Assembly (NCBI RefSeq): GCF_900183975.1 | Contig: NZ_LT853882.1 | Span: 1,853,501 to 1,917,500, forward strand | Source: Xanthomonas fragariae | GTDB lineage: Bacteria > Pseudomonadota > Gammaproteobacteria > Xanthomonadales > Xanthomonadaceae | Length of the DNA stretch: 64,000 nucleotides | Direction: 5' to 3' | Shown: piece after piece, positions 42,930-54,774 of the stretch | Numbering within the stretch: the stretch's first letter is position 1 | How the letters are laid out: each line of letters begins with the position of its first letter | Position numbers and translations under genes: made by a program | The notes under the pieces: model-generated | The model's input: the letters and a program-made list of their open reading frames with translations, nothing else | What the model was told of the DNA's origin: nothing | Databases searched by the model: none

Positions 42930-43306
42930 GGCTGCGCTCCACCGGCGGCCTTGGCCTTGGCACGCGCGAGGATGGCAGCAGCCAGCGGCGGCAGCGCAGG
43001 CGCCGCTGGTTGGCTTGGTGCGGGCGCGGGTGTGCGGCCGGCATCGCGTTCGGCAGCACGGCGTTGCAGGCGCGCAGCGCGCGCGCGATAACGTTCGCGT
43101 GCGGCCCAGGCGTCGTGTAGACGCTGTTGTGCAGCGAGCAACACAGCGCACACATGCGGGCAGGTTGCGTCCAGCGCGTCGTGGTGCGGATCGGGCAGGT
43201 AATCCATTAGACCTAGTGCCAATGCGCGATCGAGATCGTCTGCTTGCACGCAGTCGAATAATTGCAGCGGCAGTGGGCGCGGTGCCGGTGTGGAGTCGAG
43301 CGTCAT
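42926..43306 (-). CDS. hypothetical protein, operon with nth
   Basis: This 126-aa cytoplasmic-type protein has no recognised family. The N-terminal part is PLQLFDCVQADDLDRALALGLMDYLPDPHHDALDATCPHVCAVL. A long Arg/Ala-rich helix follows (QQRLHDAWAARERYRARAARLQRRAAERDAG), then a Pro/Ala-rich tail. Its stop overlaps the nth start (ATGA), so the two are probably translated together. Confidence 0.6.
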   Translation of the reverse strand: MTLDSTPAPRPLPLQLFDCVQADDLDRALALGLMDYLPDPHHDALDATCPHVCAVLLAAQQRLHDAWAARERYRARAARLQRRAAERDAGRTPAPAPSQPAAPALPPLAAAILARAKAKAAGGAQP

Positions 43307-43319
43307 GGCGATGATCGGC

Positions 43320-44095
43320 GATTGCGGAACTGGGCGGGCGCTTATCGAGAAACGGGCGGGTACCTTCGCACATGTCGTCGCTGGCGAACAGCAGCGCAAA
43401 TTCCGCTGTTTCCAGCTGCAATCCTTCTTCGATCGCGCACTGGCCGCCGAACACCACCGCGTCCAGAATGCCGCCCAGGGCCAGTGGTGCGGCGGCAGCC
43501 AGACGCTGAGCCAACCGCCAGGGTGTCTGCCTGCAATGCCTCTGGCTCGAGGACACGATGGACCAGGCCCGGCTGCAGCGCGCGCGCTGCATCAATCCGC
43601 ATGCCGAGCAGGCACAGCTCCAACGCTACGGCGCGTCCGGTCAGGCGCAGCAGGCGCTTGGTGCCGCCGGAGCCAGGGATCACGGCTGAATTGATTTCCG
43701 GCTGTCCCAGCCATGCGGTTGCCGCTGCGATGCGCAGATGGCAGGCCATTGCCAGCTCCAATCCGTCGCAGAGCGCAACGCCGTTGACCATCGCGATCAC
43801 CGGCTTGGGCATGCGTTCGATCCGGCGCATCAGCTGCTAGTTCAGCAAACAGAATTTGCGGCCCTGCATCGCCGAAAGGTCGCCCATTTCAGCGATGTCT
43901 ACGCTGGCGCCGGAGGCCTTTGGGCCGGCGCCGGTGAGAATCGCTGCGCGCACCTCGTCGTCCGAGGCTGCCGCTTCCAGAAAGGCTTGGTTCAGCGCAT
44001 GCATAATTTCCCGGTTCAAGCAAGCGTTCAGTTTGTCCGGCCGGTTGACCGTCATCGTGCGCACACTGGCTCGGTAGGCAATCAGACTGACGTGA
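43320..44095 (-). pseudogene. enoyl-CoA hydratase/isomerase, broken
   Basis: Crotonase-fold sequence is spread over two frames. RTMTVNRPDKLNACLNREIM to MGDLSAMQGRKFCLLN ends in TAG near 43838. The same frame then continues LMRRIERMPKPVIAMVNGVALCDGLELAMACHLRIA through PEINSAVIPGSGGTKRL to EALQADTLAV. A frameshift near 43520 moves the rest, AQRLAAAAPLALGGILDAV to SDDMCEGTRPFLDKRP, into another frame. Two disabling changes and altered oxyanion-hole residues (KASGASVDI instead of KAFCAGADI) show that it is dead. Confidence 0.88.
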
Positions 44096-44276
44096 AATGA
44101 CGTGATTGGACACGGAAATCTTTGAGAACGTAAAAAATTAGTAAATACGGAACGTCCGAAAGCCTTGCGGTTCCTAGCTTTCGCGATAAGTAGCGGTTCC
44201 GCATCGCGGCCGCTATCCTAGCCCGTCATCTCAGGCGGCAGATCCGTCCTGTGCCCCCACCCTGGAGAATTGTTTG

Positions 44277-44975
44277 ATGAAGTTGCGTTCTATTGCGGTC
44301 GCCGTGGCGGCCCTGGCCCTGACGGGCAATGCACTGGCCCAGGACACGACGTCCGAAAAGACTAACTTGAGCTACTACTTCGGCTATGAGTACGGTACCA
44401 ACATTGCCGAGCTTACCGGCCGCGGCGAACAGATCGACATCAACTCGGTGGTAAAGGGTCTGCAGGACGCCTATGCCAAGAAGAAGCCGGCGGTCACTGC
44501 CGACCAGCTCAAGCCGGTGGTCGAAGCGTTCCAGAAGCGTGAGCAGGGCCGCGCCCAGCAGGCCAAGGCCGAATACGACAAGGCCGCTGCTGCCAACAAA
44601 ACCAAGAGCGACCAGTTCCTGGCCAAAAACAAGGGCACCGCTGGCGTGCAGACGCTGCCGAGCGGCGTGCAGTATCGCGTGATCGAAGCGGGCAAAGGTG
44701 CCAAGCCGACTCAGGCCAGCACCGTGCAGCTGGAAGTGGCAGGCCCGTTCCCCTTCGGAGACCGCGAGAAGGCACGTCCGGCGCAGCAGATCCCGGCCAT
44801 CAAGGTCAGCGAAGTGGAAATGCAGGCCATGCGCGACACGCTGCTGCAGATGCCGACCGGTTCCAAGTGGGAGGTGACCCTGCCGCCTGAGAAGGCCTAC
44901 GGTGCCGACCCGCGTACCCCGTTTCCGCCGAACGTGGCTGTGCAGTTCGAGATCAAGCTGGTCAGCGTCAAGTAA
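44277..44975 (+). CDS. FKBP-type isomerase-like protein, divergent catalytic domain
   Basis: This 232-aa exported protein has a signal peptide (AVAVAALALTGNALAQ), an FKBP_N dimerisation domain (NLSYYFGYEYGTNIAE..., residues about 30-95), a charged linker helix and an FKBP-like C-domain. The C-domain keeps LPSGVQYRVIEAGKGAKP and MPTGSKWEVTLPPEKAYG. It lacks the usual VHYTGTLxDGxxFDSS strand, having QLEVAGPFPFGDREKARP instead, so isomerase activity is doubtful and a chaperone role is possible. ATG 44277 follows TGGAG. It ends in a strong terminator. Confidence 0.85.
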   Translation: MKLRSIAVAVAALALTGNALAQDTTSEKTNLSYYFGYEYGTNIAELTGRGEQIDINSVVKGLQDAYAKKKPAVTADQLKPVVEAFQKREQGRAQQAKAEYDKAAAANKTKSDQFLAKNKGTAGVQTLPSGVQYRVIEAGKGAKPTQASTVQLEVAGPFPFGDREKARPAQQIPAIKVSEVEMQAMRDTLLQMPTGSKWEVTLPPEKAYGADPRTPFPPNVAVQFEIKLVSVK

Positions 44976-44995
44976 TTGCGTCTGATGTTGCTGTG

Positions 44996-45028
44996 ACAAC
45001 GCCGGCCACCAAGCCGGCGTTGTCGTTT
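44996..45028 (+). terminator. intrinsic terminator after FKBP-like gene
   Basis: An 11-bp perfect stem ACAACGCCGGC / GCCGGCGTTGT (loop CACCAA) is followed by CGTTTT, 20 bp beyond the stop. Confidence 0.88.
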
Positions 45029-45096
45029 TGGTCCACTGATTGCCTGGTTTGTCTGAAGAAATTGATGAGACGACGCGGCAGCTGCAGGAGCGGGCG

Positions 45097-45900
45097 ATGA
45101 CCGATACCAAGTCAGGTTGCAACACTGGTGTGCTGCCCAGCCCGTGTATCGGTGTATGTTCTTTGGACGCGCAGTCGCACTGTGTCGGCTGCCTGCGTAG
45201 CCTGGATGAAATTGCACGCTGGATGAGCATGAGCGACGCCGAACGCCGGGAGTATCTGCACACGGTCCTGCCTGCACGCGCCTTGACCGCGCGGCTGCCG
45301 GAATATATGCAGCTGCGGCGCGCGCTGTATCCATTGGATACCCCGCCGGACGGGCCGGGCTGGAACCATGCCGAACTGATCGACCTCACCGAAGGCGGCG
45401 CGTCTGCCGAAGCGGCCGTGCTGTGCGGCCTGGTAGCGCGCGAACACGGCACCATGGTGCTGCTGACCCGGCGCACCGAAAGCCTGCGTCATCACGCCGG
45501 GCAGGTCAGCTTCCCGGGCGGGCGCATGGAGCCGTACGATGCCGATGCGGCCGCTGCCGCGTTACGCGAGAGCTGCGAGGAAATCGCACTGAGCGCACAG
45601 CATGTGCATGCGATGGGCTACCTGGATCCGTTTCTGACCGTCAGTGGATTTCGGGTCACGCCGGTCGTGGCGGTGATCGACCCGGCGTTCGTGGCAGTGC
45701 CGCAACCAGACGAGGTGGCCGATGTGTTCGAAGTGCCGCTGGCCTACCTGATGGACCCGGACAATTTGCGCAGCGTGGAGCTGGAATTTCACGGCCGGCC
45801 CCGCCGCGTCCTCGAATACGACTGGCCGGGGCATCGCATCTGGGGCGCCACTGCGGCCATTCTTCTCAATCTTCGTCGTCGCCTGGAGCAGGTTGCATGA
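45097..45900 (+). CDS. DUF1289 - NUDIX hydrolase fusion (CoA pyrophosphatase-like)
   Basis: This 267-aa protein joins two usually separate units. Residues about 12-60 are a DUF1289 cysteine-rich domain (SPCIGVCSLD, HCVGCLRSLDEIARW). From about 85 to the end it is a NUDIX hydrolase of the YeaB/NudL type (SFPGGRMEPYDADAAAAALRESCEEIAL, with the CoA-enzyme-like LLTRRTESLRHHAGQVSFPGG). It may cleave CoA or a related nucleotide. The ATG at 45097 has AGGAG 7 bp before it. It overlaps the sulfurtransferase gene by ATGA. Confidence 0.88.
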   Translation: MTDTKSGCNTGVLPSPCIGVCSLDAQSHCVGCLRSLDEIARWMSMSDAERREYLHTVLPARALTARLPEYMQLRRALYPLDTPPDGPGWNHAELIDLTEGGASAEAAVLCGLVAREHGTMVLLTRRTESLRHHAGQVSFPGGRMEPYDADAAAAALRESCEEIALSAQHVHAMGYLDPFLTVSGFRVTPVVAVIDPAFVAVPQPDEVADVFEVPLAYLMDPDNLRSVELEFHGRPRRVLEYDWPGHRIWGATAAILLNLRRRLEQVA

Positions 45901-46769
45901 GCGCCGATCCGAACTGGACCACACTGGTCGATAGCGCCACCTTGGCGGCCATGCTGCGGCATCCGCATGTGCGTCTGCTGGACGCGCGCGCTGCGCCGCC
46001 GACCGCACCGGACCCGGATGCGGCACGCAAGGCTTACGCGAAGGGGCATTTGCCCGGCGCGTATTACGCCAATCTCGACCACGATCTGGCCGATCTGTCG
46101 CGGTCTGCACAGGGGCGGCATCCGTTGCCGCACAGCGAAACGTTCGCGCAGCGCCTGGGCGAGTGGGGCATCGATCCGGACCACCAGGTGGTGGTCTACG
46201 ACGCGGGCGATGGCAGCATGGCGGCGGCGCGTGCGTGGTGGATGCTGCGGCTGATGGGACATCGTCGCGTGGCGGTGCTGGATGGTGGATTGGCCGCCTG
46301 GCGCGTTGCCGGATTGCCGGAGAGCACCGAGCAACCTGACGTAAGCGACAGTCCCGCCTATCCCGCTTGCTTCGACACCGATGCCGTGGTGGACGCCGAG
46401 CAGATTCTGGCGCGACTGCAGCAGGCGCCTGGCTGGCTGCTGGATGCGCGGGCCGGCGAGCGCTTTCGCGGCGAGATCGAACCGATCGATCCGGTGGCCG
46501 GGCATGTGCCGGGTGCGGTGAATCGCCCTCTGGGTCTGAGCATCCGCGATGGCCGCTTCAAGCCGGCAGACGAACTGCGCACCGAGCTGTCTGCGCTGCT
46601 TGGCGCGTATCGACCCGAGCAGGCGGTGGTGATGTGCGGATCGGGCGTCACTGCCTGCCATCTGCTGCTGGCCCTGGAAGTGGCGGGGTTGTGTGGCGCG
46701 CGCGTTTACGCTGGTTCCTGGAGCGGTTGGTTGCAGGACCCGGCGCGTCCGGTCGCGACCGCTCCCTGA
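45897..46769 (+). CDS. sseA: 3-mercaptopyruvate/thiosulfate sulfurtransferase
   Basis: This 290-aa protein has two rhodanese domains. The N-terminal one is structural, with Asp in place of Cys in VVYDAGDGSMAAARAW. The C-terminal one carries the catalytic Cys in VVMCGSGVTACHLLLAL. The CGSGVTA loop favours 3-mercaptopyruvate over thiosulfate. Family markers GHLPGAYYANLD and GHVPGAVNRP are present. Translationally coupled to the NUDIX gene. Confidence 0.9.
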   Translation: MSADPNWTTLVDSATLAAMLRHPHVRLLDARAAPPTAPDPDAARKAYAKGHLPGAYYANLDHDLADLSRSAQGRHPLPHSETFAQRLGEWGIDPDHQVVVYDAGDGSMAAARAWWMLRLMGHRRVAVLDGGLAAWRVAGLPESTEQPDVSDSPAYPACFDTDAVVDAEQILARLQQAPGWLLDARAGERFRGEIEPIDPVAGHVPGAVNRPLGLSIRDGRFKPADELRTELSALLGAYRPEQAVVMCGSGVTACHLLLALEVAGLCGARVYAGSWSGWLQDPARPVATAP

Positions 46770-46857
46770 TTGCGGGCACAATAGCCGAAGGAGCGGTGAC
46801 CTGTGGGGACGCAGGGTCGCTGCGCGGAGCGCAGTTTATTGCAGTGCTGGGTGACTC

Positions 46858-47811
46858 ATGCGGTTGCAGTTACAAATCGGCGTTCTTTGCGTCGCGACGT
46901 GGTTGATGGCTGCCTGTTCGGCGGGGTCGACCGCGGGCGTCAACGATGCGCGTATCGCCGGTCGTGGACAAAGCGATGAGCACGCGGCGTATCAGGTCGA
47001 GCTGGAGCGCGCGCGTGCACAACGACTGACGCGTTTGCGCGCACCCGATGGTTGGTTGAGCTATACCGGCTCCGGTCGCGTGCGTGCGGGCCATTACCAG
47101 GTGGGCAGCGATCCGCACAGTGATATCGTGCTGCCAGCCGGCCCTGCGCAATTGGGGCAGCTGACGCTGGATGCCGACGGTCGCGTGCAGTTCCAGGCCG
47201 GGGCCGGTACGTCGGTGACCTTGAACGGGCAGCGCGTCGATCGTGAGCGGCTGGAACCAGAGCGGGCAGGGCAGCGCGGCGATCGCCTGGACGTGGACGG
47301 CCGGCAGTTCTATCTGGTGCAGACCGGCAGCGTGTACGGATGGCGTTTCCGCGATCCCGCAGCACCGGCGCTGACGCAATTCGATGGGTTGGAATACTTC
47401 CCGAGCGATCCGCGGTGGCGCATCCAGGCGCAGTGGCATCCCTATTCGACGCCACGCACAACGACCTTGTTGACCTCGATCGGTACGCCGCTCACGGTCG
47501 ATGTGCCAGGTGAGGCGGTGTTCTCGCGCAATAGCCATGAATATCGCTTGCAGCCGCTAATGCAGGAGGATGGGAACGGTTTGTTTTTCCTGTTTGCCGA
47601 TCGCACCAGCGGCAAGGAAAGTTTTGGCGGCGCACGCTATCTCTACACCGCATTGCCGCACGATGGCCACGTCGTGCTTGATTTCAATCTGGCCGAAAAT
47701 CCGCCGTGCGCATTGACGCCGCATGTGGTCTGCCCAATCGCACCGCCTAAAAACCGGCTGGATGTAGCGGTGACTGCCGGCGAGAAGACCTATCGCGCGG
47801 CGGAGCGTTGA
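46858..47811 (+). CDS. DUF1684 family lipoprotein
   Basis: This 317-aa predicted lipoprotein (lipobox LMAACSAG) consists of a DUF1684 domain. The family core is visible: WLSYTGSGRVRAGHYQVGSDPHSDIVLP, GWRFRDPAAPALTQFDGLEYFPSDPRWR, GARYLYTALPHDGHVVLDFNLAENPPCALTPHVVCPIAPPKN. The end motif (DFNxAxNPPCAxxPxxxCPxxPxxN) is typical and contains two Cys. The molecular function of the family is not established. Confidence 0.9.
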   Translation: MRLQLQIGVLCVATWLMAACSAGSTAGVNDARIAGRGQSDEHAAYQVELERARAQRLTRLRAPDGWLSYTGSGRVRAGHYQVGSDPHSDIVLPAGPAQLGQLTLDADGRVQFQAGAGTSVTLNGQRVDRERLEPERAGQRGDRLDVDGRQFYLVQTGSVYGWRFRDPAAPALTQFDGLEYFPSDPRWRIQAQWHPYSTPRTTTLLTSIGTPLTVDVPGEAVFSRNSHEYRLQPLMQEDGNGLFFLFADRTSGKESFGGARYLYTALPHDGHVVLDFNLAENPPCALTPHVVCPIAPPKNRLDVAVTAGEKTYRAAER

Positions 47812-48086
47812 GCACTCTGCAAACCCGGAAAGACATGCATTGCGCATAGCGATCTGCCCAAATATCCAGTGCAGCCAACAACGCTAACCTACTTGCTTGG
47901 CGGCTACTGCAGTCGTTCGAGGGCAGTGCGCTTAGGTGCTCCATCAACGCTGCGCTCTGAGGGCAAACACAGTGTTGGGTGTTGGTGCTGAGCAGAATCG
48001 CTTCGATCTTTTGCCTGCGGCTCGCGTCGCGGCCAGCAGACATCGCTTGCCTGCTCAGTCGCTGTGCAGTCGTCGAAAAGAAATTC

Positions 48087-48662
48087 TCAGCGCGGCGTAT
48101 GCGACCAGCTCACCGCAGCTTCAATCCGCGGCCACGGAAACAGCGGGCCGGGATCGAGTTTGCGTTGAATCTTGCGCGCTGGATCGTCGCTCGCCGCTTC
48201 CTGGGTGATATCCAGTGCCTGATGGCCGGCGATGCTGCGTACCGACGGAAGCTGCTGTTGCAACCATTGCAGCAGCGTGATCAGTCCGGCGATCTGCGCC
48301 TCAGGATACGGCTCGGTCATGACTTGATGGCGCGAGTCCAGCCAATGCGGGTAACGGCCGCTATTGACCAGCTCGATGCCCAGCGTGTGCGGGTTGTGGC
48401 CGCGCACATGATGCGCAACGCGCTCCAGCGCAATGTAGTGCTGGATGCTGCCGTTGCGGTCGATATAGTAATGCCCGCTGTTGCCGGTGCCGCTGTCGTA
48501 GAGCACGCGCTCGCCGTATTCGCGCGCCATCGCCATATCCGGCAATTCGGTGCAATGGATGACCACCATGTCGATCTGGGTGAGCGCGCGTCGCGCCAAC
48601 CGTGATTCGTAGGACAACGGTGCGTAGGTGATCGGTGGCGACGGCAGGACGGCATCGGACAT
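48087..48662 (-). CDS. ampD: N-acetylmuramoyl-L-alanine amidase (AmpD-like)
   Basis: This 191-aa zinc amidase of the Amidase_2 fold cleaves anhydro-muropeptides during cell-wall recycling. Zinc and active-site regions are VVIHCTELPDM (first His), GNSGHYYIDRNGSIQHYI, AHHVRGHNPHTLGIELVN, and IAGHQALDI followed by RKLDPGPLFPWPRI (second His and Asp). No signal peptide is visible, which suits cytoplasmic AmpD. It is divergent from the MOSC gene with a 23-bp gap. Confidence 0.88.
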   Translation of the reverse strand: MSDAVLPSPPITYAPLSYESRLARRALTQIDMVVIHCTELPDMAMAREYGERVLYDSGTGNSGHYYIDRNGSIQHYIALERVAHHVRGHNPHTLGIELVNSGRYPHWLDSRHQVMTEPYPEAQIAGLITLLQWLQQQLPSVRSIAGHQALDITQEAASDDPARKIQRKLDPGPLFPWPRIEAAVSWSHTPR

Positions 48663-48685
48663 GGGGCGGATGCTAGCATTCGACG

Positions 48686-49177
48686 ATGGCTTTGAATCCC
48701 GACAGCCCTTTGGGCAAATTTATGGCGACGCTGCCGCGGACCGGTCAGGTGACCTGGATCGGTGTGCGTCCGGCGCGCGACGTGGAGATGCTGGAGGTGG
48801 ATGCGGCGCAGGCCACCACTGGCATTGGATTGGTGGGAGACCGCTACAAAGGCGGCAGCGGCAAGCGCGGCGTGACCTTGATCCAGGCCGAGCACCTTCC
48901 GGTGATCGCGGCGCTGGCGGGGTATGCGGCGATCGCGCCGGCCACGCTGCGACGCAATCTGGTGGTGTCCGGCATTGCGCTGATCGCTCTGAAAGGGCGG
49001 CGGTTTCGCATTGGCGATGTCGAGCTGGAAGGCACCGCTCCCTGCGACCCGTGCTCGCGTATGGAAGCTGCGCTGGGCGCGGGCGGCTACAACGCGATGT
49101 GCGGCCATGGTGGGCTGTGCGCGCGCATTCTGCGCGGCGGCGTGTTGCGCATCGGCGATACGGTGCAGGCGCTATGA
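48686..49177 (+). CDS. MOSC domain protein
   Basis: This 163-aa protein is essentially a MOSC domain (molybdenum cofactor sulfurase C-terminal). It has TGIGLVGDRYKGGSGKRGVTLIQAEHLPVIAAL, an NLVVSGIALIALKGRRFRIG strand, and the conserved Cys in APCDPCSRMEAALG. Such stand-alone MOSC proteins probably carry sulfur or Moco to target enzymes. The stop overlaps the start of the following hydrolase (ATGA). Confidence 0.9.
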   Translation: MALNPDSPLGKFMATLPRTGQVTWIGVRPARDVEMLEVDAAQATTGIGLVGDRYKGGSGKRGVTLIQAEHLPVIAALAGYAAIAPATLRRNLVVSGIALIALKGRRFRIGDVELEGTAPCDPCSRMEAALGAGGYNAMCGHGGLCARILRGGVLRIGDTVQAL

Positions 49178-49701
49178 GTCGCGGTCATTGCATCCTCTCG
49201 CATGGCTTCAAAAGTAGCCCAGGCGCACTGAAAGTCACCGCATTGGCTAACGTTGCCGAGCAGTTGGGCTGGACCCACGAGCGCCCCGATTACACCGACC
49301 TGGATGCGCGCTGCGCGGTGAGCACGCTCGGGGATGTGCCTGGCCGGCTGCAACGCCTGCTCGAGATCGCGCGCGCGGCGGCCGACAAGGGGCCGCTGGT
49401 GCTGGTCGGCTCCAGCCTGGGCGCGTATATCGCCGGGTTGGTATCACTACAGGTGCCAACGCGCGGGTTGTTCCTGATGGTGCCGCCGCCCACGATGGGC
49501 CCATTGCCTGCGCTGGATGCGGCGCCGGTGCCGATTTCGATCGTGCATGCCTGGCGCGATGAGCTGATTCCTGCCGCCGACGTGATCGCTTGGGCGCAGC
49601 CGCGCGGAGCACGCTTGCTGCTGGTCGATGACGAGCATCGTCTGGCGTTGCACGTGGATGCCTCGGCGCGCGCGTTTGCCGAACTATTGCAGAGCCTGTG
49701 A
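49174..49701 (+). CDS. small alpha/beta hydrolase (YqiA-like)
   Basis: This 175-aa esterase-like protein has CILSHGFKSSP (oxyanion region), the nucleophile elbow VGSSLGAYIAGL (Ser), Asp in HAWRDELIPA and His in DDEHRL. The short length fits the YqiA/UPF0227-type group. It is coupled to the MOSC gene; substrate unknown. Confidence 0.85.
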   Translation: MSRGHCILSHGFKSSPGALKVTALANVAEQLGWTHERPDYTDLDARCAVSTLGDVPGRLQRLLEIARAAADKGPLVLVGSSLGAYIAGLVSLQVPTRGLFLMVPPPTMGPLPALDAAPVPISIVHAWRDELIPAADVIAWAQPRGARLLLVDDEHRLALHVDASARAFAELLQSL

Positions 49702-49741
49702 TGCGCCTGCACCCGACCGACTATTGCGTGCGGGATTGCCG

Positions 49742-50248
49742 ATGGATGTGCTGATTCGCGAAGCGACCGAAGGCGATGCAGCTGCCATCGACATCCTGAC
49801 GATGGTCGCGTTCATGCGCGCCGAACACAGCCGCCACGATGAGCAGTACGTGATTGCGGCCTTGCGCGATGAAGGCGCCCTGGCGTTGTCGCTGGTGGCA
49901 GATCACGACGGCTATGTGGTGGGCCATCTGGCGGTGTCGGCGGTGTCGCTGTCGGATGATTCGCCCGGCTGGTATGCGCTGGGGCCGCTGGCGGTCGGCC
50001 CTGGACATCAAAGGCAGGGCCTGGGCACCCGATTGGTCCAGGCGGCGCTGGCCAGCTTGCGCGAGCGCGGCGCAGCCGGCTGTCTGGCGCTTGGTGAGCC
50101 GGCGTTTTTCAGGCGCCTGGGCTTTGCGGCCGAACCGGGCTTGGTAGTGCCCAACGTCCCGATATCGGAGCTGCAGGCGCTCGCATTCGGTGACCGACTG
50201 CTGCCGCTGGCCGATGTGGCATACCACCCGGCATTCGGCTTGAGCTGA
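49742..50248 (+). CDS. GNAT-family N-acetyltransferase
   Basis: This is a 168-aa acetyltransferase. The acetyl-CoA loop is seen as ALGPLAVGPGHQRQGLGTRLVQAAL, and the end resembles YhbS-type members (GFAAEPGLVVPNVP). The acceptor is unknown. ATG 49742 gives the expected family beginning (MDVLIREATEGDAAAI). Confidence 0.88.
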   Translation: MDVLIREATEGDAAAIDILTMVAFMRAEHSRHDEQYVIAALRDEGALALSLVADHDGYVVGHLAVSAVSLSDDSPGWYALGPLAVGPGHQRQGLGTRLVQAALASLRERGAAGCLALGEPAFFRRLGFAAEPGLVVPNVPISELQALAFGDRLLPLADVAYHPAFGLS

Positions 50249-50347
50249 GCGTGTGGCAAGCGCGTTCACTGCTTTAGCGCAGTTCCGGCAGCCGTGCTTC
50301 GTCTGGCATCGTGCATTCCGACGTCCGTTTTTCTCGCGGAAATTAAG

Positions 50348-51307
50348 ATGAAAATTCAAAACGAACTCGTGGACCAGGCCACTTCTCCTGACCTTAATCG
50401 ACTGATTTCCCATGGCACCGGTGCCGAGCAGGACTACGCTGCGTTACTGGAATCCATTAAGGCACGTCTGCGTGAGGCCGGCGACCTTCCCGATGCGACG
50501 GTCGACCAGCAAATTCGCTTGCTCAAAGAATTGTCGGCTTTCGAGCTTGGCCGGTTCCTGATCGCCAATCGTGGATTGAACGCGTACTGGACACATCAGT
50601 TGGTGACCTACCGCCCTGGAACTGTGCCGCAAGGGTCGGTTCCGGATCTTGAATATACCTTCTACGAGAAACTACCGGCGGTGCTCGCAACCCGCGAGCG
50701 TTTCGGGATTTTCCGCCAGCAACTGCAAGCGTTGCTACGGCCTGGCCTGACCCTGGCATCGGTTCCTTGCGGATGGATGGGGGAATTGTTGCTGCTCGAT
50801 TATGCGCAGCATCCGGATACCACGTTGATAGGCATCGATCTGGATCCAATGGCGCTGGAGGGAGCGGCCCAACTCGCGGCAGAACGCGGACTGGCCGAGC
50901 GGTTGTCGCTGCATCGCGCCGACGCATGGGCTCCTGGCCTGAAAGCCAGCGTCGATGTGTTGACCAGCAATGGTCTCAATATCTATGAACCCGACGATGC
51001 GCGCGTGACTGCACTGTATCGCGGGTTTTTCGAGATGGTGAAGCCTGGGGGCTCGCTGGTTACCAGTTTCCTGACTCCACCAGCAGCGTTGTCGGATCAA
51101 TCGCCGTCGGCGTCAACGCAAATCGATCAGGAAACGTTGTCGCTTCAATATCTCATATTCGTGCGCCTGATCGATGCGAAATGGAGCGCATTTCGAACCC
51201 ATGCGCAGACGTTGCAGCAACTGGAGGATGCCGGTTTTTCCGACATCCGGTTCATCGATGATCGCACCTGCATGTTTCCGACCGTCATTGCGCAAAAGCC
51301 CCTTTGA
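50348..51307 (+). CDS. SAM-dependent methyltransferase, substrate unknown
   Basis: This 319-aa class I methyltransferase has an all-helical N-terminal domain (about 1-130, SAFELGRFLIANRGLNAYWTHQLVTY) before the Rossmann core. The AdoMet site is TLASVPCGWMGELLLLDY, and the core continues with LIGIDLDPMALEGA, DVLTSNGLNIYEPDD and MVKPGGSLVTSFLTPP. Motif I is unusual, with VPCGWMGE in place of the glycine-rich DxGxGxG. I do not recognise a specific family. It is monocistronic. Confidence 0.75.
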   Translation: MKIQNELVDQATSPDLNRLISHGTGAEQDYAALLESIKARLREAGDLPDATVDQQIRLLKELSAFELGRFLIANRGLNAYWTHQLVTYRPGTVPQGSVPDLEYTFYEKLPAVLATRERFGIFRQQLQALLRPGLTLASVPCGWMGELLLLDYAQHPDTTLIGIDLDPMALEGAAQLAAERGLAERLSLHRADAWAPGLKASVDVLTSNGLNIYEPDDARVTALYRGFFEMVKPGGSLVTSFLTPPAALSDQSPSASTQIDQETLSLQYLIFVRLIDAKWSAFRTHAQTLQQLEDAGFSDIRFIDDRTCMFPTVIAQKPL

Positions 51308-53779
<2,472 letters not shown>

Positions 53780-53993
53780 GGTAAACCCAGGTCGCGTCTG
53801 ACCGACTGGTGTGCGCAGTTGCGATGTCGGTAACGCCCGCGTTCGCCTGGCTGCCGTGCGTCAGTGCGTCAGTGCGTCAGTCGCGCTTGATCGCGCAGGC
53901 GCGATCGCAGCCGCGCGTGCCAGGGCAGGGTGCGGCCGCAACAAGGCCACCACGGGGCTGCGGTATGCTGGTTCGCACGCTTTGGAGTCAACG

Positions 53994-54770
53994 ATGACCG
54001 CACCGCCTCGCATCGCCTTTCTCGCCAGTCCCGCCGAGCCGGCAGTGGCCGCGCGCGCGCGCCTTGTGCAGCGCTACGGCGATCATTCGCTGGACACCGC
54101 CGACATCGTCTGCGCCCTGGGTGGGGACGGGTTCATGCTGCAGACCCTGCATCGGCATGGTGCCGCCGATAAGCCGGTGTTCGGCATGAAGCTGGGCTCG
54201 GTCGGGTTTCTGATGAACCAGTACCGCGACGATCAAGACGACTTGCTCGCGCGCCTGCAACGTGCAGGCCCGGCCCATCTGCGCCCGCTGGAAATGCTGG
54301 TGCTGACCGAATCCGGCGCCAGTGCCGGTTCGTTGGCCTACAACGAGGTCTCACTGTTGCGGCAGACCCGTCAGGCCGCGCATCTGAGCGTGAATCTCAA
54401 CGGCCAGACCCGCATCGCCGAGCTGATTGGCGACGGCGTGATGGTCGCCACGCCGGCCGGCAGCACCGCCTACAACTACTCCGCGCACGGACCGATTTTG
54501 CCGCTGGGCTCGTATACCTTGGCGCTGACGCCGATCGCACCGTATCGCCCGCGTCGCTGGCGTGGTGCCATCCTCAAGGCCGATACAGAAGTGCGCTTCC
54601 GCGTGTTGGACCCATACAAGCGCCCGGTCAGTGTCACCGCCGATTCGCACGAAATCCGCGACGTGGTCGAAGTGACCATTCGCGAGTCCACCGAACGTCA
54701 GGTCACGCTGTTGTTCGACCCCGAACACAATTTGGAAGAGCGCATTTTCAGCGAACAGTTTGCCGTGTGA
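53994..54770 (+). CDS. nadK: NAD kinase
   Basis: This 258-aa kinase makes NADP+ from NAD+. It has the GGDGFML motif near residue 42, NEVSLLRQ, and the [25 protein letters not shown] block with the ATP/NAD site. A GGAG lies 7 bp before ATG 53994. The family is essential. It lies in a run of plus-strand single genes. Confidence 0.95.
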   Translation: MTAPPRIAFLASPAEPAVAARARLVQRYGDHSLDTADIVCALGGDGFMLQTLHRHGAADKPVFGMKLGSVGFLMNQYRDDQDDLLARLQRAGPAHLRPLEMLVLTESGASAGSLAYNEVSLLRQTRQAAHLSVNLNGQTRIAELIGDGVMVATPAGSTAYNYSAHGPILPLGSYTLALTPIAPYRPRRWRGAILKADTEVRFRVLDPYKRPVSVTADSHEIRDVVEVTIRESTERQVTLLFDPEHNLEERIFSEQFAV

Positions 54771-54774
54771 TTGG

